Assembly (NCBI GenBank): GCA_032251145.1
Contig: JAVVER010000008.1
Coordinates: 1-52,295, forward strand
Direction: 5' to 3'
DNA length: 52,295 nt
From: BRH-c54 sp032251145
GTDB taxonomy: Bacteria > Bacteroidota > Bacteroidia > Flavobacteriales_E > Vicingaceae
Part shown: piece by piece, positions 25,221 to 33,569 of the stretch
How positions within the stretch are numbered: the stretch's first letter is position 1
Layout: each line of letters opens with the position of its first letter
Notes under the pieces: model-generated
Seen by the model: the letters and a program-made list of their open reading frames with translations, nothing else
Told to the model about the DNA's origin: nothing
The model's database searches: none
Made by a program: the position numbers and the translations under genes

Positions 25221-26189
25221 TTGAATAAAGATTTTGACATATTTTATGAGCAACAACTTCAACCTGTTTTAAATAACTTAGAAGAAATAAGAAAAAAAAT
25301 AAATGCTAAAATCATAAAAAGTTTTCTTTATTCATTCTTATTTATTCTTTGTGGGGTTTATTTTGCATTTAGTGTGGATGATGACCATGAATGGAATGCT
25401 GTGTGGTCTTTTTTTGCTTTCGTTACAGCTATTGCTATCCCAGGATCTATATTTTCTTTAAGTTTTGGAAGTATAAAAAAAATGAAACAAACCTACAAAA
25501 ATAAGGTGTTGGTAGAACTTCTATTATTTTTATATGACAAAGTAGATTTTTATTCTCACAAAGGTTTTTCAGCAAATGTGTTAGATAATAGTAGAATACT
25601 AGATAATAGATTAGACACAAGTGATATAGTTCGTGGCGAAGATTATGTTAAATGTATAATTGGAAATACTACCATTCAGTTTGCCGAAATGTATGTTCTT
25701 CGTTCAGATTATATTTTTTCTAAATTACTTTTTAAAGGTATTTTTATTTCAGCAAAATTTAATAAACTATTAAATTACAGAACAATTATTCTACCTAAGA
25801 ATAGGATTACAAGAAAAAGAAAATTACGATTTAATCTTCAAAACATATTGAATCAAGGACACATCATTAATCTAGAAAATAATAAATTTAACGAACTTTT
25901 TGTTGTTTATGGTGAAGATGAAATAGAAACTCGATATGTACTCTCATCAAGTATGATGGAAAAACTAATTGCCTATCAAGAAAAATTAAATAACGATGTA
26001 GCTTTTTCCTTTGTAGAAAACCGTATGTATGCTGGAATTTACTCTTCTACAAACCACTTCGAGCCTTCTATTTCTAAACCTTTAAATAATAAATCTCAAA
26101 TTTTACAACATTTCGAAATGTATAAAATCATTACCGACTTAGTGTTAGATTTAGATTTAAAACTACGTTTGTGGGATAAGTTAGACTAA
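25221..26189 (+). CDS. DUF3137 domain membrane protein
   Basis: 322 aa with a TTG start (no in-frame ATG until about residue 90). Two N-terminal membrane segments (about 34-50 and 60-85) are followed by a soluble domain. The stretch DIVRGEDYVKCIIGNTTIQFAEM, then FKGIFISAKFNK and FVVYGEDEIETRYVLSSSMME, is typical of DUF3137. It forms an operon with lemA. Its TAA overlaps the stop of the convergent MarR gene by 4 bases. Function unknown; the LemA partner suggests an envelope role. Confidence 0.85.
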   Translation: MNKDFDIFYEQQLQPVLNNLEEIRKKINAKIIKSFLYSFLFILCGVYFAFSVDDDHEWNAVWSFFAFVTAIAIPGSIFSLSFGSIKKMKQTYKNKVLVELLLFLYDKVDFYSHKGFSANVLDNSRILDNRLDTSDIVRGEDYVKCIIGNTTIQFAEMYVLRSDYIFSKLLFKGIFISAKFNKLLNYRTIILPKNRITRKRKLRFNLQNILNQGHIINLENNKFNELFVVYGEDEIETRYVLSSSMMEKLIAYQEKLNNDVAFSFVENRMYAGIYSSTNHFEPSISKPLNNKSQILQHFEMYKIITDLVLDLDLKLRLWDKLD

Positions 26190-26788
26190 AGAATTGCATG
26201 TTCAGGACAGTCTATACGAATTTCATGTTCTGCTAAGTTTGTGTTTAACAAATTACAATAATGTATTCCATTTTTTGATGTGTAAAAAGAACATGTAAAA
26301 CACATTCGCTGAGTAGTAATAATACCAGATTTATTTAAATCATAAATTAATTTTAATAACCCTTTAAGCATTATCAATTTTTGCTCTGAAGACAATTTTT
26401 CGATAGGTTGCTCAATAGGCAAAGCAAAAAATGCTGTTTTTTTTGCTACTTTATTTCCTGCTTTTGTAAGAGAAAGAGAGTAGCTCCTTGTATCTAACGA
26501 ATTAATTTCTTTTTCTACTAACTTTTTAGCAAGCAAAACCTTCACACTATCGCTAATAGTGGCTTTTGTCATATTAAACTCTTCAGCCAAATAACTCACT
26601 TTACACTTTTCTGAATCATGAAAATATAGAAATATCAAAACCTGAATTTGTATAGGACTTAAATTATTCTCTTTGCTTTCATTCCAAAGTAATACCCTAA
26701 AAGCTTCAGAAATTCGTTCTAAAGCAACAACTATCTTACTTTCTATTTTTTGATTTTGATTTATTAAGTTAAATGTCGATAGTTTCAT
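26186..26788 (-). CDS. MarR-type regulator with C-terminal cysteine cluster
   Basis: 200 aa. A winged helix-turn-helix covers about 30-140 (SPIQIQVLIFLYFHD, VSYLAEEFNMTKATISDSVKVLL and SLDTRSYSLSLTKAG). After a linker, a C-terminal extension (about 160-200) holds four Cys spaced C-x2-C-x11-C-x15-C (MCFTC, HYC, DCPEH), which looks like a metal or redox site. It probably represses its own operon: near-identical palindromes overlap both operon promoters (27086-27100 and 27395-27413). ATG and the TGA of the upstream DUF2024 gene overlap (ATGA), so translation is coupled. The signal is likely thiol, persulfide, metal or oxidant status; this is inferred from the cysteines and neighbours. Confidence 0.85.
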   Translation of the reverse strand: MKLSTFNLINQNQKIESKIVVALERISEAFRVLLWNESKENNLSPIQIQVLIFLYFHDSEKCKVSYLAEEFNMTKATISDSVKVLLAKKLVEKEINSLDTRSYSLSLTKAGNKVAKKTAFFALPIEQPIEKLSSEQKLIMLKGLLKLIYDLNKSGIITTQRMCFTCSFYTSKNGIHYCNLLNTNLAEHEIRIDCPEHAIL

Positions 26789-27048
26789 TTGCAGTTTTCC
26801 ATTTCAATTATAAAAAATCCTTTTTCCTTTATTTCAGATTCCCATTCTGATTTTATAGCTTCTACATGACAAAACCTGCATTCATTTGAATTTAAAGGCT
26901 GACCTTCTTGTCCTTTTGTTTTTAAGTAATTCTTCCCAAAATTATAAATAACATCAACATCTTTAACTTCTTCCGGAACCACAATATCAAAATGCATAAT
27001 GTTTCCGTCTTTTTTAGTTACATAAGTATCCCAAATTGCTACTTTCAT
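26785..27048 (-). CDS. DUF2024 family protein
   Basis: 87 aa. MKVAIWDTYVTKKDGNIMHFDI, then the GKNYLKTKGQEGQPLNSNECRFCHVE region, matches DUF2024, a small alpha/beta family of unknown function. The ECRFCH motif (CxxCH near 58-61) may bind metal or react with thiols. It is the middle gene of the thioredoxin-like / DUF2024 / MarR operon and has its own promoter at 27082-27089. Confidence 0.85.
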   Translation of the reverse strand: MKVAIWDTYVTKKDGNIMHFDIVVPEEVKDVDVIYNFGKNYLKTKGQEGQPLNSNECRFCHVEAIKSEWESEIKEKGFFIIEMENCK

Positions 27049-27075
27049 TTTTGTTTTAATTTAATTAAAAATTAA

Positions 27076-27110
27076 GCCCTGCAAAGATAGGAATCCTAAC
27101 CTTACAGGGC
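27076..27110 (-). other. Six-bp stem enclosing the internal promoter-operator
   Basis: GCCCTG (27076-27081) and CAGGGC (27105-27110) pair around a 23-base loop that contains the DUF2024 promoter and operator. In transcripts from the upstream thioredoxin-like gene it could form a weak attenuating hairpin, followed by a T-rich stretch. On the other strand it is followed by nine T, but no rightward gene precedes it. Confidence 0.35.
27082..27100 (-). promoter_or_regulatory. Internal promoter with palindromic operator (DUF2024-MarR)
   Basis: Minus-strand TATCTTTG (27082-27089) matches TAnnTTTG and gives a leader of about 27 bases to the DUF2024 start. The palindrome TAGGATTCCTA (27088-27098, within GTTAGGATTCCTATC at 27086-27100) overlaps its upstream end. 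The same motif overlaps the thioredoxin-like promoter at 27389-27413. Confidence 0.6.
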
Positions 27111-27118
27111 ATTTTTTT

Positions 27119-27352
27119 TTAACCTTTTACATCTGCTATAGATGCTCCAAAATTAATGTGAAGTACATTTCCGTTCGGAGTTAGCAAAGCAGGAACAGAC
27201 TTTATGCCAGCATTTTCTGCCTCAGCTATTCTGTTTCTATCTTCTCCTATGTGAACTAGCTCTACGTTGTTCTCACCTATTAAACTAATGATGTCGTGCT
27301 CTGCACTCACGCATACTGGACATCCTGCGTGATAAAAAATTGATTTTCTCAT
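27119..27352 (-). CDS. Thioredoxin-like small redox protein (CPVC)
   Basis: 77 aa thioredoxin/glutaredoxin fold. MRKSIFYHAGCPVCVSAEHDI has a CPVC active site (residues 11-14), and the cis-Pro is in IKSVPALLT (near 54). It lacks a signal peptide, so it is cytoplasmic. The short length and CPxC are like glutaredoxin-type reductases. It is first in the leftward operon with DUF2024 and MarR; the promoter-operator is at 27389-27413. It may act as reductant or sensor partner for the cysteine-bearing neighbours. Confidence 0.85.
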   Translation of the reverse strand: MRKSIFYHAGCPVCVSAEHDIISLIGENNVELVHIGEDRNRIAEAENAGIKSVPALLTPNGNVLHINFGASIADVKG

Positions 27353-27388
27353 TTTTTTTTGTTTTAATTTTTTGCAAAATTGCTAATG

Positions 27389-27413
27389 CAAATATAGTAA
27401 GGATTCCTAACTA
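27389..27413 (-). promoter_or_regulatory. Operon promoter with palindromic operator (thioredoxin-like gene)
   Basis: Minus-strand TATATTTG (27389-27396) matches TAnnTTTG, leader about 30 bases. The adjoining 19-base dyad (27395-27413) reads TAGTTAGGAATCCTTACTA: two 9-base half-sites with one mismatch around a central base. The core GTTAGGA-A/T-TCCT matches the internal promoter site. MarR proteins bind such dyads and block the polymerase. Confidence 0.65.
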
Positions 27414-27537
27414 TAAAAATGTTTTTTTGTTTTTTTATTAATTTTTTTCAACTAATTAATTATAAGTAAAAGAATATTAGATAATTAAATTATTGATTTT
27501 ACCCTAAACATTAAGCATTTCTAGTTTACTTAAAACT

Positions 27538-27569
27538 ACTTTCCTGAAGTTAATGTACTTCAGAAAAGT
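27538..27569. repeat. Hairpin repeat, second copy of the 5077-5106 palindrome
   Basis: ACTTTCCTGAAGT, a 6-base loop, ACTTCAGAAAAGT: same arms as 5077-5106 with one mismatch. It lies in the intergenic region between the leftward redox operon and PspC, where no transcript is expected to end, so it behaves as a dispersed repeat more than as a terminator. I see nothing else between 27421 and 27537. Confidence 0.5.
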
Positions 27570-27601
27570 GTTTGTTTTAACCGTTTTTGGTTTAATATAT
27601 T

Positions 27602-27609
27602 TATATTTG
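27602..27609 (+). promoter_or_regulatory. Promoter -7 element for the PspC gene
   Basis: TATATTTG matches TAnnTTTG, 24 bases before the ATG at 27633. Confidence 0.5.
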
Positions 27610-27632
27610 GTTTTTAAAAGAGTTAATTATAA

Positions 27633-28133
27633 ATGACGTTATCTAAATTTGTTAGGACAAATAAAATTATTGCAGGTGTTTGTGCAGGAATTGGAGAAAA
27701 ACTAACTATTTCTCCATGGATAGTTAGAATAGTTGTTATCATATTAAGTTTATTTACAATAGTTACCACACTCATTTATTTAATTTTATGGTTAGTTATA
27801 CCTTATAAAGAAACAAAAACTCAACTAATTTACAGAAGCCCTCTATATTCTAAACACTTACCCGTATGGTTGGTAGTATTAAACTACTTTAGTTTGTTCC
27901 CTGTGCTTTTTTGGCCAATTGTTTTATTTGGTTCAATTTTTTTCTTTGATAACCCTCCTAGTTTTATGCATGCAGCTGTTCAGTTTTTAATAATTATTTG
28001 CTATCCTTTATATCTTTTCGGTTTAATTGTACTTAGTTTTAAGATGTATAAAAACTACATGATGATTTCAGCTGTAATTCCTCTTATTACTATTGTTTTA
28101 TCTCTACTATTGTTAATGGGCATGCTTAATTAA
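27633..28133 (+). CDS. PspC domain membrane protein
   Basis: 166 aa. Residues 1-62 form a PspC domain (KIIAGVCAGIGEKLTISPWIVRIVV, then a transmembrane segment and LWLVIPYKE). Three further hydrophobic segments lie at about 75-105, 110-135 and 140-163. Inner-membrane protein of the phage-shock type. Partners PspA or PspB are not nearby. Role in membrane stress is inferred from the domain. Confidence 0.85.
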   Translation: MTLSKFVRTNKIIAGVCAGIGEKLTISPWIVRIVVIILSLFTIVTTLIYLILWLVIPYKETKTQLIYRSPLYSKHLPVWLVVLNYFSLFPVLFWPIVLFGSIFFFDNPPSFMHAAVQFLIIICYPLYLFGLIVLSFKMYKNYMMISAVIPLITIVLSLLLLMGMLN

Positions 28134-28200
28134 AAAAAGAAAGCTTTTTTTCTAAATCCAAACAATAACACATATCATAAAACAAACCAATGTAGTTGGT

Positions 28201-28208
28201 TATCTTTG
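28201..28208 (+). promoter_or_regulatory. Promoter -7 element of the MoxR/VWA operon
   Basis: TATCTTTG matches TAnnTTTG. Start of transcription near 28215 leaves about 9 bases to ATG 28224 and rules out the in-frame TTG at 28206, which lies inside this element. Confidence 0.6.
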
Positions 28209-28223
28209 CCTAAAAAAAATAAT

Positions 28224-29042
28224 ATGGATTTTAAAGGAACTGAAAACTATATTGCATCAAGAGATTTGCAAGTAGCCGTTCAAGCAGCTATTAATTTACA
28301 AAAACCTTTATTAATAAAAGGAGAACCCGGAACAGGAAAAACACTTTTGGCTTATGAAATTGCAAAAGCATTAAATAAAAAATTAATTACTTGGCACATT
28401 AAATCTACTACATCTGCCCAACAAGGGTTGTATGAATACGATGCCGTTTCAAGGTTGAGAGATTCTCAGTTGGGAAACGAAAAAGTGAATGATATTGCCA
28501 ATTACATTAAAAAAGGTAAACTATGGGAAGCTTTTGAAGCTGAAGAACAATTGGTGTTGTTAATTGATGAGATAGATAAAGCAGATATAGAATTTCCTAA
28601 CGATTTATTATTAGAGTTAGATAAAATGGAGTTCTTTTGTTACGAAACAGGAGAAACCATTGTAGCCAAAAACCGTCCAATTATTATTATTACTTCTAAC
28701 AACGAAAAAGAATTGCCCGATGCTTTTCTTAGAAGATGTTTCTTTCATTATATTTCTTTTCCTGATAGAGAAACACTTAAAGACATTATTAATTTACATT
28801 ACGAAAATTTAGATGAAAAATTAATTGGAAATGCTCTCGATATTTTTTACGCACTTCGTGATAAGAGAAACCTTAAAAAGAAACCTTCTACCAGTGAAAT
28901 TATAGATTGGCTAAAGCTGTTAATTATAGGAAAAATTACTACTCAGGAATTAGACGAAGTAAAACAAGGCAGCAAACAACTCCCCTATTTAGGAGCATTA
29001 TTAAAAAACGAACAAGATAAGGCTAACGTTTTATCTTCATAA
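28224..29042 (+). CDS. MoxR-type AAA+ ATPase
   Basis: 272 aa from ATG 28224. Walker A GEPGTGKTLLA near 36-46, Walker B LVLLIDEIDKAD near 115, sensor 1 IIITSNNEKELPDAFLRRC near 155. Members of the AAA_5/MoxR group act as chaperones that insert cofactors or remodel partners together with a VWA protein. The VWA gene is 9 bases downstream, the usual pair. Substrate unknown. Confidence 0.92.
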   Translation: MDFKGTENYIASRDLQVAVQAAINLQKPLLIKGEPGTGKTLLAYEIAKALNKKLITWHIKSTTSAQQGLYEYDAVSRLRDSQLGNEKVNDIANYIKKGKLWEAFEAEEQLVLLIDEIDKADIEFPNDLLLELDKMEFFCYETGETIVAKNRPIIIITSNNEKELPDAFLRRCFFHYISFPDRETLKDIINLHYENLDEKLIGNALDIFYALRDKRNLKKKPSTSEIIDWLKLLIIGKITTQELDEVKQGSKQLPYLGALLKNEQDKANVLSS

Positions 29043-29051
29043 AAATTACCC

Positions 29052-30263
29052 ATGTTTATTGATTTTTTTCTTTTACTCAAAAACAACAAAATACCGGTAA
29101 GTATAAAAGAATATTTTGATTTATTGGAAGCTATCAATCAAGATGTTGCCACTTACAATGTAGATGATTTTTATTTTTTATGTCGTTCGGTTTTAATTAA
29201 AAATGAAGCTCACTTAGATACTTTCGATCAATTATTTGGTTTGTACTTTAAAGGAATTGAAACCATTTCTGCCGAAGATGCATTAACTATTCCCGAAGAA
29301 TGGTTGAAAAAAAATGGCGAAAAAATTCTTTCAAAAGAAGATATGGAAAAGATAAAATCGTTTGGAGATTTAGATAAAATTTTAGAACGATTAAAAGAAT
29401 TACTTAAAGAACAAAAAGAAAGGCATCAAGGTGGTAGTAAATGGATAGGAACAGGCGGAATTTCTCCTTTTGGTGCTTACGGGTATAACCCCGAAGGAAT
29501 AAGGATAGGACAAGACGAAAGCCGACACCGAAGAGCAATAAAAGTATGGGATAAACGCCATTTTAAAAATCTAAATGAAGAAGAAGAATTAGATACTCGC
29601 AACATGAAAATGGCGTTAAAAAAACTCCGAAAACTAAGTAGAGAAGGAAAAGCAGAAGAATTAGATTTGGATAAAACCATCAAAAAAACATCTAAAAATG
29701 CCGGAATGTTAGAGGTAGAAATGGTTCCCTCCAAAAAAAACACAGTAAAAGTATTGTTATTTTTTGATATTGGTGGCTCTATGGATGAACATGTTAAGCT
29801 CTGTTCTCAATTATTTTCAGCTGCAAAATATGAATTTAAACACCTTGCATTTTACTATTTTCATAATTGCATTTACGAATTTTTGTGGAAAGACAATGCC
29901 AGAAGATGGCACGAAAAAATTCCTACAGATGAAATTTTAAACACCTTTAATGAAGATTACAAAGTAATTATAGTGGGTGATGCATCTATGTCTCCCTACG
30001 AAATTTTTTATAAAAACGGCAGTGTAGAGCATTATAACGAAGAAGCAGGAATAACTTGGCTCGAACGAATTAAAACACAATTCCCCTATTTTGTTTGGTT
30101 AAACCCTGTTGCCGAAAACCAATGGCAATTCACTCAATCTATAGGAATGGTAAAACAAATAATGAACAACAGAATGTTCCCACTTACTATTTCTGGGATA
30201 GAACAAGCCGTAAAATGCCTAAAACAAAAAAATGTTGTTACTGAAAATTCATTAATGAAATAA
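29052..30263 (+). CDS. CoxE-type VWA domain protein
   Basis: 403 aa. The N-terminal helical region to about 120 and a basic linker (GGSKWIGTGGISPFGAYGYNPEG, RRAIKVWDKRHFKN) are followed by a VWA domain from about 230 with the metal-site motif DIGGSMD. The first Ser of canonical DxSxS is Gly. HLAFYYFHNCIYEFLW and IIVGDASMSPYEI follow. It partners the MoxR ATPase just upstream (9-base gap), as in CoxD-CoxE pairs. Cytoplasmic, no signal peptide. Confidence 0.9.
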   Translation: MFIDFFLLLKNNKIPVSIKEYFDLLEAINQDVATYNVDDFYFLCRSVLIKNEAHLDTFDQLFGLYFKGIETISAEDALTIPEEWLKKNGEKILSKEDMEKIKSFGDLDKILERLKELLKEQKERHQGGSKWIGTGGISPFGAYGYNPEGIRIGQDESRHRRAIKVWDKRHFKNLNEEEELDTRNMKMALKKLRKLSREGKAEELDLDKTIKKTSKNAGMLEVEMVPSKKNTVKVLLFFDIGGSMDEHVKLCSQLFSAAKYEFKHLAFYYFHNCIYEFLWKDNARRWHEKIPTDEILNTFNEDYKVIIVGDASMSPYEIFYKNGSVEHYNEEAGITWLERIKTQFPYFVWLNPVAENQWQFTQSIGMVKQIMNNRMFPLTISGIEQAVKCLKQKNVVTENSLMK

Positions 30264-30273
30264 AGTATTTGTT

Positions 30274-30828
30274 ATGACAAACCAACTACCTATTTTTAAA
30301 ACAAAACGTTTAGTGCTAAAAGAAATTACGGAGAAAGATATATATTCTTACCAAAAATATTTTGTTGATTATGATCTAATAAAGTTTCTTTCGTCAGCCG
30401 TTCCGTGGCCATACCCCGAAAATGGAATTGAAGATTTTATAACCAATGTAATCATCCCACATCAAGGAAGAAACAAATGGGTTTGGGGAATTTTTTTAAA
30501 ATCTAACTCTGAAGAATTAATTGGATGTATTGATTTATGGAGAGAAGGAAAACCAGAAAACAGAGGCTTTTGGTTAGGTAAAAAGTTTTGGAATAGAGGA
30601 ATTATGACTGAAGCAGTTGTTCCAATAATTGATTACGCATTTAAAGAACTAAAATTTAAGAAGTTAATATTTGCAAATGCTGTTGGCAATATTGCATCTC
30701 GAAAAATAAAAGAAAAAACAGGCTGTAAACTAATAGAAATTCAGAAAGGTAGTTTTGTTAGTGCTGAATTTACACATCAAGAAATTTGGGAGTTAACTAA
30801 AGAAAATTGGCTGTTAAATCTTCATTAA
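30274..30828 (+). CDS. RimJ/RimL-type GNAT acetyltransferase
   Basis: 184 aa. FKTKRLVLKEITEKDI start, GFWLGKKFWNRGIMTEAV acetyl-CoA region, and NAVGNIASRKIKEKTGCK near the end are classic for Acetyltransf_3 proteins that acetylate protein N-termini or small amines. It starts 10 bases after the VWA gene, so it is possibly in the same transcript. Substrate unknown. Confidence 0.88.
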   Translation: MTNQLPIFKTKRLVLKEITEKDIYSYQKYFVDYDLIKFLSSAVPWPYPENGIEDFITNVIIPHQGRNKWVWGIFLKSNSEELIGCIDLWREGKPENRGFWLGKKFWNRGIMTEAVVPIIDYAFKELKFKKLIFANAVGNIASRKIKEKTGCKLIEIQKGSFVSAEFTHQEIWELTKENWLLNLH

Positions 30829-30914
30829 AAACCCTTATATTTAAAGTAATAAACTAATAGTAAAAGTATAAAATTATAGGTTTATCTTTAATTTTATTCG
30901 ATTTTTGCACTACA

Positions 30915-32063
30915 ATGAAACCAACTTTTGTAACCATATTTCCTTATACAGAGAATGTTCATCTTATAAAAGATGTTGGGCAGGTTGCTAATGCAGTAGG
31001 CAAAAGCGAACTTTTTAATGCTAAATTAGTTTGTTATAAAAATAGCGAAGAATACACCTTATTAAAAAGCGAATGTTCTTACCTAATTATTGATTTTATT
31101 GAGCCACAAGGCAAAACACTTTTTTTAGAAAAAGCAGTATTGAATTATTTGAAACAACATGCCAAAAATATTGATGTGTTGCATTTGTTTCACTTAACTA
31201 AAGAAAGTATTTACTACGGATTACATTACAAAAAATTAAACCCGAAAGGTAAAATTTATCTTAAAATGGATGTGGTAAACGAAATGTTAGCAAGCAAAAT
31301 TATCTACTCCAAAAAGAAGATTTTTCAATGGTTTCATCAGCAAAAAGCAAAACAATTTTTAAAACAACTCACTGCTATTTCTGCTGAAAACCCTACCGCT
31401 GTTGAATTACTTAAAACTAAATTCCCTGAACTAACCGATAAAGTATTTTTAATGCCAAACGGTATAAATTGTGAATTTACAGCAGTAAATTTTCCTATCA
31501 TAAAAAACTATCAAGAAAAAGAAAATATTGTTCTTTCTGTTGGCAGAATTGGAGCTGCCGATAAAAATTATGTATTGCTTTTAGAAGCATTTATGCAAAC
31601 TAATTTACCTAATTGGAAACTAATTTTAGTTGGAAAAGTTACTCCAGAATTTCAACAATTAGTAGATGGTTGGATAGCTCATCATCCTAAATTAAAAGAT
31701 AAAATTGAACTTACAGGTAACATTAGCGATAGAAAAACGCTTTATGAGTATTACAATAGAGCAAAAATATTTTGTCTTTCATCTCCCAAAGAATCTTTTG
31801 GAATAGCTTTTATTGAAGCAATGTATTTTGGCAACTACATAGTTGGTACTACTGGCATGTCGAGTTTTGAATACATTTCTAACAACTTTAAACACGGAGA
31901 GGTTGTTGTTCCAAACGATACTAAAAAACTACATAATGTATTAGAAAAAATAACTACCAATGAAATGTTAATAGAAAACAATATAAGTGCAGCACACCAA
32001 CGAGTTCTTAATTATTTTTGTTGGGATAAGGTTGTTGAGCCTTTATTAAAAAGAATTTGCTAA
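30915..32063 (+). CDS. Glycosyltransferase family 4 protein
   Basis: 382 aa GT-B enzyme, first gene of the polysaccharide locus. The C-terminal donor domain has VLSVGRIGAADKNYVLLLEAF and the E-x7-E motif ESFGIAFIE. The N-terminal half lacks a clear Gly-rich loop. Cytoplasmic, adds one sugar to a lipid-linked glycan. The next transferase gene follows 3 bases downstream. Confidence 0.88.
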   Translation: MKPTFVTIFPYTENVHLIKDVGQVANAVGKSELFNAKLVCYKNSEEYTLLKSECSYLIIDFIEPQGKTLFLEKAVLNYLKQHAKNIDVLHLFHLTKESIYYGLHYKKLNPKGKIYLKMDVVNEMLASKIIYSKKKIFQWFHQQKAKQFLKQLTAISAENPTAVELLKTKFPELTDKVFLMPNGINCEFTAVNFPIIKNYQEKENIVLSVGRIGAADKNYVLLLEAFMQTNLPNWKLILVGKVTPEFQQLVDGWIAHHPKLKDKIELTGNISDRKTLYEYYNRAKIFCLSSPKESFGIAFIEAMYFGNYIVGTTGMSSFEYISNNFKHGEVVVPNDTKKLHNVLEKITTNEMLIENNISAAHQRVLNYFCWDKVVEPLLKRIC

Positions 32064-32066
32064 CGC

Positions 32067-32927
32067 ATGGGAAAAGTTTTACGATTATCAACTGTTTTAC
32101 TGTATAATATCAAATGGTGGTTCATCAAAAAAAGTTGGATGTTTGTTAATTGTAAACACTACAACAAAAATCAACCAACTCATCAAAATTATACCCTAGG
32201 AATTACTACCTACAAAGAACGTTTCGATTCTTACCTAAAACCATTAATTCTTCATCTTAATCATCTTTTTACCGATACACAAATTGTGGTTGCCGTAAAT
32301 GGTTTTCATAATCAAGAGGAACAGAAAAAATATCTCGAAAAAATTCATCATTTCCTAACTCCATTTAAAAACATTACTTTTTTTACCTATAACGAACCAC
32401 AAGGACTTTGCAAACTTTGGAATCAGATAATTTTAAAAGCAAATTCGCCAAAAGTGTTTTTACTTAATGATGATATTTCTATAAACAAAACATTTAGAAA
32501 AGAAATAGAAACCACTGGTATTTTGAATAGTAATGTTGGAATTATCAATCAAAGTTATAGTCATTATCTTATCCACAAATCTATTATAAAAAAAGTAGGT
32601 TGGTTCGATGAGCGTTTTCCGGCTATTGGCTACGAAGATCATGATTATGAAATTCGCATGGCTTTAAATGGTTTAGTTCCTGAGTTTTTTAATTTTAGCA
32701 GCATAAAAAATGAAGTGGTAGTACCAAAAGATTGGTCGTGGGGAGAAAATGACAATATTATACTAAGAAAATATAGTAGTGCTAATGAAAAACACTACCT
32801 TAGCAAATGGGAATTTTCGGAAACAGAAAAAGAAGGGTTTGTATTTGTAAGAATAGCACAAGGTTACGTTAAATTAAAAGAAGGAATGGAAACGCCTAAT
32901 TTTTACAACACTATAGAATTAAATTAA
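32067..32927 (+). CDS. Glycosyltransferase family 2-like protein
   Basis: 286 aa. GT-A fold: the LGITTYKERFDSYLKPLI start is followed by the metal-binding DxD-like FLLNDDIS near 133, then KVGWFDERFPAIGYEDHDYEIRM, the late catalytic ED region. The N-terminus (about 1-25) is hydrophobic and basic and may contact the membrane. Next gene 2 bases downstream. Confidence 0.8.
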   Translation: MGKVLRLSTVLLYNIKWWFIKKSWMFVNCKHYNKNQPTHQNYTLGITTYKERFDSYLKPLILHLNHLFTDTQIVVAVNGFHNQEEQKKYLEKIHHFLTPFKNITFFTYNEPQGLCKLWNQIILKANSPKVFLLNDDISINKTFRKEIETTGILNSNVGIINQSYSHYLIHKSIIKKVGWFDERFPAIGYEDHDYEIRMALNGLVPEFFNFSSIKNEVVVPKDWSWGENDNIILRKYSSANEKHYLSKWEFSETEKEGFVFVRIAQGYVKLKEGMETPNFYNTIELN

Positions 32928-32929
32928 CA

Positions 32930-33487
32930 ATGTATTTAGAAGCAACTTTAAAAAATATAATTTACCGATGCAAAGGAAGATGGTTAAAAATCTACCTTTT
33001 ACTACATGGCTGTAAGGTAGGTAAAAAGTTAAAATGCTTACAGTTTCCAACTTTCAGAGCTATTCCAAAAAAAAATATTACTATAGGCAATAACGTAACT
33101 ATAGGCAAAAATGTAGCTTTTGAAATTGATAATGAGGGAAAACTAATATTTGAAGATAATGTTCTAATTGCCGACAACATTCTACTAAGTACACTAACAT
33201 CAATTCGGTTAGGAAAGTGGTCTGCTATTGCTGAAAATGTAAGCATAAGAGGTAGTTTTCATGAAATGAAAAAAGACCAACCCTATCGTTTGCAAGGAAA
33301 TATCTCTGAACCAATTATTATAGAGGAAGATACCGGAATTGGTGCCGGGTGTGTAGTGTTAATGGGAGTAACCATCCCTAAAGGTGCTTTCATTGGAAGC
33401 AATTCATTGGTAACAAAAAATGATGAATTGGAAGAATATGGCATTTATGGAGGGAATCCGTTGAAATTATTAAAAAAACGAACTTGA
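32930..33487 (+). CDS. Hexapeptide-repeat acyltransferase
   Basis: 185 aa left-handed beta-helix protein. Isoleucine-patch repeats run from about 45 to 175 (ITIGNNVTIGKNVAFEI, GIGAGCVVLMGVTIPKGAFIG, GIYGGNPLKLLKKR). Likely O-acetylates a sugar of the repeat unit. It sits in the same tight run as the two upstream transferases; the run is broken after it by the GxxExxY cassette. Confidence 0.88.
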   Translation: MYLEATLKNIIYRCKGRWLKIYLLLHGCKVGKKLKCLQFPTFRAIPKKNITIGNNVTIGKNVAFEIDNEGKLIFEDNVLIADNILLSTLTSIRLGKWSAIAENVSIRGSFHEMKKDQPYRLQGNISEPIIIEEDTGIGAGCVVLMGVTIPKGAFIGSNSLVTKNDELEEYGIYGGNPLKLLKKRT

Positions 33488-33530
33488 AAATAAATTTCCC
33501 GCAGATTTCGGAGATTTACGCAGAAAAAAT

Positions 33531-33562
33531 CAGCGATAATCAGCATTATCTGGGGGCAACAA
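33531..33562. repeat. Direct repeat, left copy, flanking the GxxExxY gene
   Basis: This 32-base stretch matches 33953-33984 at 27 of 32 positions, with common blocks GCGATAATCAGC, ATCTG and GGGCAACAA. Each copy ends just before an ATG. Related CGCAGATTT/CGGAGATTT words extend left from about 33500. Confidence 0.7.
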
Positions 33563-33569
33563 GAAAAAC

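Noticed and set aside
27076..27120. Rightward intrinsic terminator (GCCCTG stem plus nine T)
   Set aside because: No rightward gene precedes it; the bases are better explained by the promoter-operator and the stop codon of the thioredoxin-like gene.
28206..28223. TTG start for the MoxR ATPase
   Set aside because: The TTG is part of a TATCTTTG promoter element and ATG 28224 follows.
29477..29743. Minus-strand ORF of 88 codons inside the VWA gene
   Set aside because: Antisense to a well-supported gene, with no domain and no promoter or gene-like context.
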